The translations under genes and the position numbers were made by a program. Shown in pieces: positions 1 to 11,599 of a stretch of DNA of 64,000 nt. Origin of the DNA: Massospora cicadina. Lineage: Eukaryota > Entomophthoromycota > Entomophthoromycetes > Entomophthorales > Entomophthoraceae. The notes under the pieces are model-generated. The model was given only the letters and a program-made list of their open reading frames with translations. It made no database searches and was not told the DNA's origin. Where the stretch lies: positions 211,916-275,915 of the forward strand of contig JAKSZP010009238.1 in assembly GCA_022478985.1 (NCBI GenBank), given 5' to 3'. Numbering within the stretch: the stretch's first letter is position 1; every line of letters starts with the position of its first letter.

Positions 1-142
1 CGTCCAATATAACTATATATTAGTCCATAATTTCTAGTTTTAATGCTTAATTATCTATATTATTTTAAATGGTTTCAGCACCCTATTGTTGGATTTTACG
101 TAAATAAGCACCAGAGAGATTCTCTAACGCAAAAATCCAACA
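1..142 (+). repeat. G1 5' LTR, 3' end only
   Basis: Bases 80-142 match the end of the copy at 5765-5827: both share a TTGTTGRATTTTAYGTAAAT core, then AAGCACCAG, and end in AAAAATMCARCA. It ends TCCAACA, the reverse complement of the TGTCGGA/TGTTGGA-type start of the 3' LTR, so terminal inverted repeats are present. The start lies before base 1. Confidence 0.8.
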
Positions 143-144
143 AG

Positions 145-154
145 TGATGCTCAC
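145..154 (+). promoter_or_regulatory. G1 primer-binding site (decayed)
   Basis: TGATGCTCAC starts two bases after the LTR end and differs at two positions from the TGGTGCTCGC site of G3. It is the expected tRNA primer site for minus-strand DNA synthesis. One difference is at position 3 of the otherwise invariant TGG. Confidence 0.55.
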
Positions 155-166
155 TACAGGGGTGCC

Positions 167-1045
167 TTGTATAATACCAAAATCTGGTTAACAATATCAA
201 ATATTTCAGAACAAAAACTAGCTGCTTTAAGGAACCAACTAGCCAGTGTGTTGGATCGCCTCAAAAGGCTTGAGCTGCACTCTCCACAAGGCCTAATGGG
301 CCCTCACCTAATATTTTTAGACCTTCATTTAAAGTCAAGTCCACGCCTGGGGAGGGCATTATCGCCTCCTTCCTTTATGTTTATGAATTTGCAATGGAAG
401 GAGCGACTGACCTTCAAAAAACCAAGTTTATCCTTCCCTGATTAAGTCAGATGGCTCAGAATATCAAGGTCCTTCAAATGTCCACACTTACCGCCTGGAT
501 GGAGGTTAAACAAGCGCTGATTATAAAATTTGGTTCAAAGCAGAGTTTACAACAGCAAAAACAGGCCTTTCTGTGCCTTAGCCTGCAAGAGGGTGAATTG
601 ATCCCCTCATTTTTTGAGCAATTCTATAGCAAAGCTCAACCTCTGTTGCTGGACAAAATGCTTCCCTTAGATGATGCTATTGCTGCTATTGTTAGTAACT
701 TGGCGTCTTATCCCACTTTAGCAATACATAGCTCCACATTTGAGCATACCTTTCAAATGGTATGTGTTATCAAATAGTAACTATTAGCAGTAGCTGACTT
801 TTATGAACCTAAACTTCTGCAAAGAGCTCCAAAGCGAGAATCAACTATGACCCCTCCAGCCTCTTCTATGGCTGTGTCCCTCTGGAACCTAGCTTATGTA
901 GAGTTGCAGCGACATAGTACTCCTCCAACATGTGCGGATAGCCAGAAAATATTGGCAGATAGGGGAGCGCTTCCCTTCAGCTTCAGGTTAAACAGCTCAG
1001 CCAGTAAAGTCAGTTGTTGCTTTTCCTGGTCCCCCTCTTGCTGAA
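167..1045 (+). pseudogene. gag: G1 gag remnant
   Basis: Gag would form the particle that packages the element RNA. Three open segments (167-445, 451-777, 847-1044) lie in sequence between the primer site and protease. The middle one has a typical gypsy capsid pattern: a tryptophan-containing helix, then LxxxLxxxxQxxQEGELIPSFF-like spacing in about 45 residues. No intact CCHC knuckle is visible; the stretch near 930-990 (TCADSQKILADRG) may be a ruined one. A proline-rich linker (1080-1340) with a short acidic SDYESEG end leads to protease. Confidence 0.6.
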
Positions 1046-1683
1046 TGGACTACTAAGGTGAATAGACTACCACATCTGTCTAAGCCGCTACCTCAATCCC
1101 CCTAAGCCTCAACTCCAGCTGCCCATAGTTCAAAAACTGCCGTGATGGGGGCAGCCCAAGCCAGTAACTTCTCAGGCAAAAGTTAAAGCCATTACATTTT
1201 TAACGCCTTCCCCAAAAGTTGGTACAGCTACAATGCTCCCTTCAAAAGTCAAAAGGGTAGATGAGAGCGACAAAGCCCTCCCCTAAGAGGAGATTAAGCC
1301 AGTTTCTCAGCCCCTCTTAGTAACTCGTTGAGGTGCATTGACAATCCCTCTGATTATGAGTCTGAAGGGGGTGTGAAGACGCAGGCTATTACGTTTTGGG
1401 AGCCCCAATGGAAGTGCAGGTTTTTAATAGTTGAGTCCTGATAGAAGTGGTATAGTAATAATACCATGACGAACCCGCCTTCAACAGTTAAGATTTCAGA
1501 GGTTATTGATACCTCTAGTGATGCTGACCAACATATTGGGACAGTAATCCTATCCATCCAGCAAAATCATAACCTCCAATATATAAAGACAAATACCCTG
1601 AGATGGCTCAACGCCTTGCCTCCACTCTCCATTTAAAGGAGGTTCTCGCCCTCCCCCAACTTTTGGTAACACAATAACTAAAG

Positions 1684-2010
1684 TAGAGGTTGTTATCAAT
1701 AAGGTGCACGTTCTAGCCATCCTTATTAAGGGTGCTCCAGTGAACGTGGTCTCATCAAAGCTCATTAATAAAAATTAAGTTGATACCTGACCTGGACTAT
1801 TCACAAGAGTTTGGAACTGTGGGGTCTGATAATACGCGAGCTATTGGAGCCTACTCTTCTCTACCCATACAAATTGGGAAGCTCCTACTTGCTGCCCCTG
1901 CAGTGGCTTTGGAAAATAAGAACATGACCTGCTCATTGGTACTCAATTCATGATTGAGTATAGCGGAATCTTTAATATTAAACAGGATTCCTCTCCCTTT
2001 TAAATTATGA
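1684..2010 (+). pseudogene. pol: G1 aspartic protease remnant
   Basis: The pepsin-like retroviral protease that would cut Gag-Pol. The frame reads AILIKGAPVNVVSSKLINK at about 1716-1770, where G9 has AIIDSGAPLNIVSTKLVNQ, so the catalytic Asp-Ser-Gly has become Ile-Lys-Gly. Downstream, GAYSSLPIQIGKLLLAAPAV (about 1850-1910) matches the flap and C-terminal half seen in G3. Inactive both by the lost aspartate and by frame breaks. Confidence 0.75.
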
Positions 2011-2634
2011 GTTCAACTAGTCTTTACTAACAATGAGCCTAAGAAGAAAGAATATACATGTGTCGTTAAGTATCTTTCATTCGCCCTCACCCTTATTTAT
2101 ACCACATCAGACAAAAAGACCAAAAAGCTGCCTGATTCCGTGCATGCTTCAGAGGCCATTCCATTGTATGTGTCAGAGGAGGTAGTAGTCAAAGAGGGTG
2201 AATAAAAGGTGATAGACACCAATTTGCCATTCAAATTCCCCTTAACTGCCTCCTGCACTTAACAAGCATTGATCAAATAAGCCCTTTAGTACTCTGGTAT
2301 TGCCAAGTATCCTAGACCCAACATATCAGCGACCAATCAATCTCCTGTTGGGAAATCTCACCAACAAGGCCATGGTCTTCAAGAAGCATCAGGAGATTGG
2401 AAGAGGCCTGCTGGTCCCTATTGAGGATATTAAACAAATTCACTGTATTGGGTCTATGGCAGATATGGGCCTACCAGCTGATCAATAGTTATGTACTTTG
2501 CCCACTGTTCAAATCTCAGATGATCTAACCCCTGCAGAGCTTAATGAAGTTCATAACTTACTGGAGTCATATAGTCACACCTCTCCAAATCTATACCAAT
2601 TAGGGGCACATCACGGGTTAAACTCACACTATTG

Positions 2635-3400
2635 AAGTTGGGAATGCTCATCCCATTTGATCCAAGCCCTACCGCAAATCAAAAGTTGAGGAACAACGGA
2701 TGTGGATGGAGCTCAAACAATTGTTGGAAGCTGGGTCGTTGGTACCTTTACAAAGCCCTTGGTCGTCCCCTATTCTACTTATAAAAAAGAAAAACGGAGG
2801 TCATCAGATAGTTATGAACTACCGTAAGTTTAATAACCTTACCAAGAAGGACAGCTACCCAATTCCCAAATTGATGACGCTCTGGCGAAACTCTCTGGGT
2901 CCAAGTTCTTCTCTACTATGAACTTGGTGTAGTGGTTACTGGCAGATGGATCTTTCTCTACAAGTCCAGGAGAAGTGCGCCATTATCTGTAGTGAAGGCC
3001 CTTTCTAATCCACTCAATTACCCAGGGGTTATGCAATGTTCCTGCCTCTTTTCAGCGGGAGATGGAGCCTATTCTACAGGATCTCAAACTCAGTTGTGTG
3101 ATTGTTTACCTCAATGACATCACAGTATTTTTAAGACCTTTAACAAGCACCTCACACATCAAAAAGGAGTGTTCCAATTATGAAGCCTCTAAAATCAAAC
3201 TAAAGCCCTTTAAATGTACTTTCTTCTAAAAAGAAGTTGGGTTTTCTTGGGCACGCTATATCTCAAGGTGGGATACAATCCTTTCAAGATAAGATGGAAG
3301 CGATATCTAAGATGCCTGAGCCCAAGACCCTTTGTGACATACAGTTATTATTGGGTATAATGGTGTATTATCATCAATTCTTCCTCAAGTTCTCCCAGCT
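2635..3400 (+). pseudogene. pol: G1 reverse transcriptase remnant
   Basis: The N-terminal RT part is open at 2700-2921: fingers motif SPWSSPILLIKKKNGG, then NYRKFNNLTKKDSYPIPKL, matching the (V)DYRxLNxxTxxDxYPxP block. Further on, in another frame, CVIVYLNDITVF (about 3090-3125) is the YLDDI catalytic box with Asp changed to Asn. A segment like GFLGHAISQGG (about 3240-3275) is the usual post-catalytic block. At least three frameshifts; not functional. Confidence 0.85.
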
Positions 3401-3534
3401 TAGTATTCCGTAATATTTATCTTGGCCAAGAACACTAAGTTCAATTGGGGTGCTGAATAAAAAGCCGCGTTTATGACCCTGAAAGCGCTATTACAAAAAG
3501 GCCTATCCTCCATCACCCTGACTATCGCAAGCCT

Positions 3535-3835
3535 TTCATGTTGTTCACAGATGCCTCTGATTATGCCATTGAAGCTACCTTGGCTCAGTTGGATGAAAAC
3601 TGGGTTGATCGTTCTGTGCATTATTTCAGTATGACGCTTTCAAAAGCTGAGCGCAACTACAGCATTGCTGAAAAGGTTTGCCTTGCCGTCTTACTTTCTG
3701 TAAAACAATACTGCCCTTTTTTATACATGACTTCTGAAAATGATTACTGACCATGCACCCTTGAAGTGGTTACAAAATATGAAGGACCCCACTGGGCGGT
3801 TGGCTTGCTAGGCTCTTAAGTTCAAGCACTATGAT
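3535..3835 (+). pseudogene. pol: G1 RNase H remnant
   Basis: Open at 3538-3750. It begins MLFTDASDYAIEATLAQ, the catalytic TDAS start of gypsy RNase H, followed by SMTLSKAERNYSIAEKVCLA, the glutamate-containing helix. It degrades the RNA strand during reverse transcription. The following LKWLQNMKDPTGRLA-like text (about 3760-3805) is in a shifted frame. This domain keeps its key residues, but the surrounding pol is broken. Confidence 0.82.
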
Positions 3836-4790
3836 ATGACCATTGAGCGTCAAGAAAGGACGAGCTTTATGAATAATGATGGATTGACACGGCTGCCTAT
3901 CCTACACCTTAAGAATAGTGAAGCAGAGAGGTTGCATGACCTCCTTATGAGTCCTGATGCTTGGGCGGATGAAGATGAACTTGTACAAAAGATGCTAGCA
4001 TGGCACTCCTGCAACACCAAGGTGGAAAGTGGAAAGTTGTATAAGAAGGTAGGAGTAAATTGGTTGCCCTATCTATGGCCATATGAGCGAGTAACTGTGA
4101 TCGTGGAGTCTTTAACTATCATGGGGCATGGCGGAGTATGCAAAATATGTGTGGATTAAAGAGCGGTATTACTGGGAAGACATCATGGAGACCATAGCAG
4201 AAGTCTTAAATCCCTGCCTGATCTGTAAATAAAAATCCAAACTATAAAACCTGGCGCCAGTATGAACTGACTACGCCCCAACAACCCTTCCACACTTTAA
4301 ATTTGAACGTGGTAGGTCCTCTCCCTCAAACTACAGGTGGCAATCGCTATATATTGTTTCTAATTGATTATTTCACCAAATGTGTTGTAGCTGTTGCCCT
4401 CCTCGCTCTGAGTGATAAAGCCACGTCTACCTTCTTAAACCAGTATATCTTCACCCGCATGGGTGCCCCAAGTCCTCCTATGTGACAATGAGAAAAATTT
4501 TACCTCCCAGGCTTAAATCTCCTCGCCAACTCTTTGGGAGCACAACAACTCTTAGCCCCCTATAATTCATCTACAAATGGTACCGTAGAAAGAGTTAATG
4601 GAACCCTGGTCTTTATACTCCACAAAATGGCTAGCTCTGACCCTCTACATTGGGATCTTTAAGTACCTAGTGCCCTCATGGCTTACTAGATTAGCTACCA
4701 TCGTTCCTCAAGATGTCCCCTTTTCATGTGTTGTATGGACGAGAACCTGTGTTACTGGTCCTATTAGCCAAAAACATTTTCACTGATAGA
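3836..4790 (+). pseudogene. pol: G1 integrase remnant (zinc domain and core)
   Basis: Three segments in order. 3836-4159 is the RNase H/integrase linker (DGLTRLP) and the start of the zinc-binding domain. 4303-4485 is the start of the core, GPLPQTTGGNRYILFLIDYF. In other frames follow CDNEKNFTSQ (about 4480-4510, second catalytic Asp), NSSTNGTVERVNGTL (about 4565-4610, catalytic Glu) and MSPFHVLYGREPV (about 4712-4750). The core would join cDNA to target DNA. Several frameshifts separate the blocks. Confidence 0.83.
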
Positions 4791-4899
4791 ACTTACCCAG
4801 AGAAAGCCATGAAAAGATTGGCCCAGCACATCATTTAACTACAAGCAGAGGCCATGACTAAAAGTATCCAAGACGGTCACTAAAGAAGGGCAAGCAGCT

Positions 4900-5125
4900 A
4901 ATGAGCTTCAGGCTCCTATCCCCTCCTTCCAAGTATCTGATTTGGTGTTGTATTACCACAACTGCATCACACCTAGAAGTGAGAAGATCGGTTTTATCTG
5001 GGAAACCCATTTGTAGTCACATACTAACAAGAGATGGTATTTCATTAAAGCTCTTTCTTCTAGCCTTACCATTAACTGAGTTCATGGGCGGTTCTTGCAA
5101 TCTTATTCACCCCCTAACATCCTTT
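4900..5125 (+). pseudogene. pol: G1 integrase C-terminal GPY/F-like domain
   Basis: DLVLYYHNCITPRSEKIGF (about 4920-4980), then WEPPFVV-like text and, near 5085-5115, NGRFLQSYSPPN. This is the order of a gypsy integrase C-terminal DNA-binding domain: GDxVLxY, GPF/Y, then (V)NGRxLKPY. No chromodomain is apparent before the polypurine tract. Reading frames shift inside it. Confidence 0.55.
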
Positions 5126-5135
5126 AAAGGGGTAA
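5126..5135 (+). promoter_or_regulatory. G1 polypurine tract
   Basis: AAAGGGGTAA directly before the TGTCGGA start of the 3' LTR, in the position of the plus-strand DNA primer. Confidence 0.65.
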
Positions 5136-5827
5136 TGTCGGACAATTACAAGTCCAAAGTATAGAAAAGAGTGGTTTGGAGGTAGATGCTGAAAGAAGCG
5201 GCCAAAAGACCCTGGATAGTTCTTGGTGGAACCCCACAAATTGGGGTAACACTATATCCAATACTTCATGGGCAAATAACACAAGATTGAACACTTGGAT
5301 TACTCCAACCATGCAAGGGAACCTGGGGATTCCATTGGTGGTTTCTACCCCTGCCATTTCCAAATCCCTTCAATACCTAAGCAGGGAACAACCCCTTTTA
5401 TAGGTGTGGTGGAGGTCCCCCAAGGTAAAATATTTTTAGCCAATGGGATTGGCTGAAATTCATTAAATTATTACCCCATGGGTACGTATTGGCAAGAACC
5501 AACTCCCTTCTGTCATTCAGCTAAAGTGAAGCAAGTTTTCCGAGCTTTTGATAGTCTGAATTTTCATATTCCCTTATTTGTAATGTAACAAGCTGTTCTG
5601 AATTTATTTCCTTTGCCCCTTAAGACAGTTTAAATACTGGCCAGTCAGTTATCAAGAAGGTTTATTTTTTCTCTTATCCCCATCATAGCCCAATAAAACT
5701 ATATAAAACGCATAACTTTCTAGATTTTAAAACCTAATCATATTTATTATTTAAGTGCTTCCAACCCTTATTGTTGAATTTTATGTAAATAAGCACCAGC
5801 GAGCTTCTCCAACAGAAAAATACAGCA
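5136..5827 (+). repeat. G1 3' LTR
   Basis: A 692-bp LTR starting TGTCGGACA and ending TACAGCA; the 5' copy ends TCCAACA, so the ends form short inverted repeats. Its last 70 bases match bases 80-142. It includes a TATATAAAA-like box near 5699-5706. Confidence 0.8.
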
Positions 5828-7130
5828 AAGGGTAAGGGAAGTGAGATTATAGGGTGTAGAGGATAAGGCTTAACTAAGTTTAAATTATTAAAATATTCTG
5901 ATTTTTGGACTAATTTATTTTGGCTTCATTAGGACTCAAGTCTTGAAACTAGGACTGCATAAAATCTTTGTGTAACTTAGTTACTATGGCTGCAGTAGTA
6001 ATCTGCTTAAAAAACCTTTCCCTGAAGGGTTTTTTAGGAGATCAAACTCATATAATAAGGTAGGAGATGAAGTTAAGGTATATGAATGAATATATGGACT
6101 GCATCTGAGTGTGTGATTACAAAGACTTAGGTTTAGTAAAAATTAGATGAAAATAACATATTTACTAAATTTCTTTATAATTATATTTATTATCATGTTA
6201 GGTTTAATTCAGATTATGACTCTTCCAAGATATTGAAGTTAGTTTTTTATTTTAGATTGGGTAAGGATGTTGTTTTAAATAGTTGTAAGAAGTTTTAAGG
6301 GTATCCAGTGAGAAGCTTAATAAAAGCGTTAATGTAATTGATCAAGAGATCAATAATGGCTATGTTTATATATAGCCTTCCGAAAAGGTATTGGGCCAAG
6401 TTCAATACCTTTAATTTACTAAATTTTGTTGGCTCAATCGCCACTATATCTGGATAGTTTTGATAATCGTTACAACTAGTAGCAAGTCATACGCTGCAGG
6501 GCAATGCATTGAGAAAAGTTATTAATCAATAATTGTTGCCAATGATTTCTGATAGGTGGGCATTAAATTGCCAAGTGCCACCTATATATGTAGGAATAAG
6601 ATCCCTAATAAAACACTTATTACTGCCATTACAAGCTTTTTCTAATAAATTGTTCTATTTTATTGTTTAAGGTTTTATCTGAACCATTAATGGCTCAAAT
6701 CGCTCTTTCTGTTGCCAAACAGGAAGCATTGCATTAATTGATTAGTTCTCTCAAACTTGTGCAGTTGTTAAGCTTAAATATAAATATTTATATCCTTTTT
6801 TTATTATAAATATAAATCATGAGTAGTTATTATTAAAATTTAGTCTTATTTTACATAATCACTATTACTAATAAGTAAATATTTATAAGATGAATTATAT
6901 ACTTAAACATTATGCAATTGATTAATGTCTGCTACTTTAGTTATAATTTGATTTAGTTAATAGGACATAAATGTAGTTTTGTAGTATATGTTTAAAAGCT
7001 TATGGGATTTTTTTACATGTTATTTAATAATATGTATATTAATTCTAATAAAAATAAATAGTGTTATCACAAACTAAAACAAAAAAGAGAATCCTAAAAA
7101 CTTGATTCTAATAATAAACATACATAATTT
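5828..7130. other. Unassigned AT-rich spacer with inverted repeats
   Basis: No gene or known element recognised. Three short inverted repeats are visible: AAAAAACC 6009-6016 with GGTTTTTT 6028-6035; AAAGGTATTG 6384-6393 with CAATACCTTT 6403-6412 (10 bp perfect, 9-nt loop); and ATAGGTGGGCA near 6554 with TGCCACCTAT near 6578 (one bulge). An AATAAA lies soon after the last. This could be a ruined LTR, but no second copy was found here. 6770-7100 is extremely AT-rich. Confidence 0.4.
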
Positions 7131-7619
7131 TTGCTACTGTTATTTAAAAGTTATTACTTTTGCATATGTGCAAACCATTTTTTTGTGGAGTCTGCCATGA
7201 AGTCTAGTAGTAATTTATTACCTATGGAGCAAACTAGAATAAGGTTCACCAATATTAATGATGCCCCAAAGACCCCTAGGAATGAAATTACATCTGAATC
7301 AAATAAATGCCTCATGGAAAATGAAAACCTATAACTATATGGGCATTTACAGGTCAGCATGTATAAAAAATTTAAAATGAAGTTTTGGTTAATAAATTAT
7401 CAAAAATATTCAGATTATGACCATCTAGTACTAAAAAAATAATATTCAGATTATCGATCTGATGACAATGTATCAGATAAGCAAATATTTTCTACATGAT
7501 CAGTTGACCAAAAACATAGATATGATAATGTTGCCACTGATCCTAGCTAGCATTTCACCATACATTCAGATAATAATTGTGACATCAAGAGTAACACACC
7601 AGTGGACAATAGTAATCAA
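7131..7619 (+). pseudogene. Decayed coding-like tract, probably older gag
   Basis: Open at 7131-7334 (67 codons), then broken but with Asp/Ser-rich words such as SDYDHLVL and SDYRSDDNVSDKQ in one frame to about 7610. Similar acidic SDYES text lies between gag and protease in G1, so this may be the gag-protease linker of an older plus-strand element into which G2 inserted. No conserved domain is visible; low confidence. Confidence 0.25.
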
Positions 7620-7624
7620 CCTAC
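7620..7624. repeat. G2 target-site duplication, left
   Basis: CCTAC directly before the left LTR; the same five bases follow the right LTR at 15924-15928. Confidence 0.8.
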
Positions 7625-8052
7625 CGTAGGATAATTGTTAACTAGATTCCTGAATTTCAAATCAGAGTTGTGATACAATCCCAACTCCATCATTAGATTT
7701 TTACCTAAAATGGACTGCATATTAGTTATTACTATGACTATCCATTCAACCCCTTTTTTGTAATTTAAACTCCATACCACAAATTGCATTGTACAATAGA
7801 AGACAATTTCTCATCATGATAATTCAGTTGAATCTTGAATGAAGCGACCTACCTATAATTACTACTCTCCAAATCTAAATGAAAGATCACTTTATCTGTC
7901 AAACTTTGTCAATTATCCGTGTAGATTTTTAATGCAATCTTGCCTATACTAAAGGAATACAAATTTACCATGTTAATGCCTTATGTTAGAGCTAATGTTG
8001 GACCATCCAGTAAAGACCTGTGCAAGTTGCTCTAAAGGGACTATGCGCTACA
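7625..8052 (+). repeat. G2 5' LTR
   Basis: A 428-bp copy of 15488-15923. Shared blocks include TTTTACCYTAAAATGGA, AAATTGCATTG, TTTGTCAATTATYYGTGTA and CTTRCCTATACTAAAG. Ends GCTACA. Confidence 0.82.
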
Positions 8053-8056
8053 TAAG

Positions 8057-8066
8057 TGGCTCTAAC
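8057..8066 (+). promoter_or_regulatory. G2 primer-binding site
   Basis: TGGCTCTAAC four bases after the LTR end. The wider context AGTGGCTCTAACTACAGG is like G1's AGTGATGCTCACTACAGG, supporting homology of the two leaders. Confidence 0.5.
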
Positions 8067-8559
8067 TACAGGGAGCTCTAGTAGAAAAAAAATTAATTTA
8101 AATTTAAAATGGACCTGAATCAGAAAAGGGGAAAAGGCGAGAATATTCAATGCATCACTTTCTATGTCCTTTCCCCTACTCCTAATTGATTAGTGTGAAA
8201 GAAAGGCAAAAATTTATAATCTACTTGGTTTGAGAGCTTCAAGATTTTATATGTTCACTGTGGAGCTGAGATGAATTGTGACATTTAGATTCAGAGACTT
8301 TGGCTATTTGGCCGTAAAAAATCCAATTTAGTGACTGACTTTTTTATTTTTTAGCAAAAAGGGACCAGCTGATACAACAATATTATAATTTTTTGTCTTA
8401 AATCTTCAAGTACTATAACAATACTAACAGCTTAGCTTAGATATAACAAGATCTTGCTGGGTATCTCCACCCACCTTGAAAAATTTAAAGTGACCATTTT
8501 TGCCACCATGCTTTAATCATAAAATTGTTTAATAAAAACCAAAAAATGTGGGATCACTG

Positions 8560-10480
8560 CAGGATTCAAATAGACAGCTTGATATTACTTTCCAAGGTGT
8601 CTACCAGGCGCTTAATGACTACCACAACCTTAGTGTCTAAATTTTTCAACAATTAAAAAACTTATTAGCTGAAATGGAACGTGTTGGGTATAGGATAAAA
8701 GCCTTGGATAACAGCGGTGTCACTAACAAAATAATTCAAGGGATTATGACTCAGAGAGAAAGTTAAATGTTGCTATGTCACTATGAGAGAAATTACTATT
8801 CAGTTGGGACGGTTTGGCATTTGATCAAGACCCTAACGCAAAAATGAAGGTGGCTAAACAACATTCCTGAAGCTTTTATTATTATTAACCACTTTCTGTC
8901 TGAGTTGCAACAAATCAAAAATTAACAAACAGCCATGCAGCAAGGCAAAAAAGGATTTTGTAGATTAGTTCATCCGCTTTAACAAAATAGTGGAGATCTT
9001 ATTCAGTTGAATAAGGATCTATAGCGTCACCTCCACAAGCTCTGTGACATAAAGTCTGCCCACAAAAGTGAATTGGAGGATTTGCATGCTAGTGTGTGCC
9101 ATAAAAAGATATCTATGGAATTGTGTTAGTTCAAGAAGCAATTCTTTTCTAGGAGCAAGAGAACTGTATTATTGGAAAGCGTTTCTTGAAGATGAGGTAT
9201 AAGATGGTAGATGTTGTTGCCTCCATCAAACCATGCCCTCTTCTCACCCAGAGCTATTTGGAGAAGAAACATCAGAAGAAGCATTAACCCAAGGGCCATT
9301 TTATCAACTTACACATTCAGTACTGACATCATTTCCTTTTTATTGCCACCTTCTTTGGACACCCCAATACTCAACAAGGTCAACCTCATGTGCTAGTAGC
9401 CAAGGGCCTTTGGTTAGTGCTGCGACAATGTCGTCTGGATCAGGAAGCTTCTATCTAGGTTTTTAGAATATTTAATCCTTAATTTTTCTAAGTTTGAAAA
9501 GCATTGGAGTGTGCAATGGTTCTTGTGGACATTCAAGGTGGCCAAACCTAGAGACAACAATATTTTAAAGGCACCACTATATTTTATTGTTTAGATGACC
9601 AGAATTAAGATCTAATCATGCCCTACTTATCTAAAAACATTGGATCTTTGCTGATATGGAAAACGCGGTTGTAGAGATTTCAGAAGTCCAAAAACATAGG
9701 TACTCAGAAAGATGAATTTACAATCATTTAACTTAAGAAGTACAAAACCGTTACTGGGGTCACAGATAATTTTTACTATGAGGTCCAGGTTTTTCTGGGT
9801 GCCAAGGCAATGGCGGACTTTTATGTCAAGATTGTGATTCAAAATGAGAATAATATTTATCTGGATTTTTTTTTTTTAGTACTAGATGGTCTTTATCTGG
9901 AGTTTCATTGCACCTAACTTGCACAACGTACAAAGAATTTTGATACAAGCTACAAGACTCAAATACCAAAAAGAGATGTAAATTACATTTAACTGCCCAA
10001 TGTGAAAAGCGTGGACTAGCTACCTCAATGAGTCAATGAAGACAAAGGGACCACAGAGAGCTCACCACTGCATTGAGTTCTTTTGGAAATCTCTGCAACC
10101 TATCTGAAATGACTTGCTAGATCTGAGAATCTATGGGAACTAAGTAGCCTCCTAACCCTAAATGACGTCTTGAGGTGAACATGCTGATGTTTCAAGATAA
10201 TGAAAGCCAGGTAAAAGAGCTTCAGTAGTAGAAGGGGGACGCTCTAATGTCATTTACCATCCAGTTTTTCCCTAAAGTCATGAGGAAAGTTGAGTCGTTT
10301 TCATACTCAAGAGCCTAATCAAAGCACCCTCAGAGTGTCAGTCATCAACAGAAGTCAATGACCGACAATGGAAAGGGAGGGACAAAAGTTGTTTTTTACT
10401 AAAGTTTACGCTACCCATACTGCTGATCATAAATAACTTGGGATACTATTGAGCCTCAATCATTACCTCCCTTAAAAGAA
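8560..10480 (+). pseudogene. gag: G2 gag remnant
   Basis: A long, broken region between the primer site and protease. It holds a Gln/Lys/Leu-rich, coiled-coil-like part (about 8890-9180, with words such as HKSELEDLHASV), a Ser/Pro-rich open part (9233-9466), capsid-like text (about 9735-9850, GVTDNFYYEVQVFLGAKAM) and about 10210-10290 (KELQ, DALMSFTIQFFPKVMRKVE). I see no CCHC knuckle. Assignment rests mostly on position. Confidence 0.5.
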
Positions 10481-10639
10481 GTCAAACTCGCCTTACCAAT
10501 TGAGCCCTTGAATACTTACTTGCACAATGTAGGTGAACGGGTCAAAACCATGATTTTTAAAGCCAATACTCCTCATATAATTGAAATGAATGGGGCTTAA
10601 TACCACCTTTTTGATTGTATTATACTGTTATTAATATAA

Positions 10640-10935
10640 ACCAAATTCAGGTGTGAGCTTATGTTGACTGCTGTGCCCCTGCGAATGATTATTTAGTTGG
10701 TCTGTAAAACATATTGAGACTAGCTCTTAATTTAGTCTATTAACAACAAGATGTAACAGATAACTCTATGTGTATTATAAGAGAATGGGAATTTTCCGCG
10801 TTACTAATGAAGTTTGGCTCTTTTCAGGTTAGTGCTCGCGCTATAGTGCTCCAACAATAACTACCAATTTCTTGTTAATAGCTTTCTTAAATTCTATGGC
10901 GCTGTATTAGTATATAAGAGAAATACTTTTACTAA
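10640..10935 (+). pseudogene. pol: G2 aspartic protease remnant
   Basis: VDCCAPANDYLVGL near 10660 stands where DSGAP is expected, so Asp is kept but Ser-Gly has become Cys-Cys. FSALLMKFGSFQVSARAIVL (about 10795-10850) aligns with YSTLPLRFGSIVVTAPAIVL in the G3 protease, followed by FLKFYGAVLVYKRNTF. Stops interrupt the frame. Confidence 0.7.
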
Positions 10936-11599
10936 CTTGGTCAAACTTTAAACCTTCAATATCCTTAGGAGAATCCAAGTTTTCATACTCATTGTATTAC
11001 TTTATTAATGTGGTCTATGATGATGGTTAGTCCCTGTCTGTTACCAACAAGTGGGTCACAGAATATCTCCTTCTCCAGACACTATCCTTGAAATTATAGG
11101 CGTATCCATTAGAGCCTCCAAGGAATTGTGTTATATATTTTGGAAGATAGCGTTTAGTGGCCACCAGGATGAGCCTAGAGCTACTTGAAGGATTAGTAAG
11201 AGAAATTTACTCCCCTTGGCAATGATCAAGATCTGGAAATCCGCGGCTTTTATAAATAATCTCGTCTGTCCACCAGAAGACCCATGTACTACTTGCCAAC
11301 TTAACTGCCTCTAAAATATAGGTCAATATGGGACAGTAGATCGCGTTTGTACTTTTCGTCCATAAGAAGAAAAAAGAGATACATGACTTAAGAAATTTGA
11401 CAAGGTTTGGCTTACCCAAAATGATTCTACCATAATGTGGTGTTATTTCTTGAACAAATTTGATGGACTAATCAAGGGCCACAATGGTAAATTAAGGCCC
11501 TCATAAAAATATATTTAAGTATTTGCACTAGATTACTATGACCTCAGATGAGCTGTGAAAATCTAAACTCTATTTTATACTGAAGATGTAAGACCAATC

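Larger units (their letters stand above)
1..5827 (+). mobile_element. G1, decayed Ty3/gypsy LTR retrotransposon (5' LTR cut by window edge)
   Basis: A near-complete gypsy element read on the plus strand: end of the 5' LTR (1-142), primer site, gag, protease, reverse transcriptase, RNase H, integrase, polypurine tract and 3' LTR (5136-5827). The order protease-RT-RNaseH-integrase places it in Ty3/gypsy rather than Copia. Every gene is split by stops or frameshifts, so it is dead. The 3' flank begins AAGGG; the matching 5' flank is outside the window, so the target duplication cannot be checked. Confidence 0.88.

Noticed and set aside
5124..5403. Open frames on both strands (79 and 75 codons)
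   Set aside because: They fall inside the G1 3' LTR, which is not coding in these elements.
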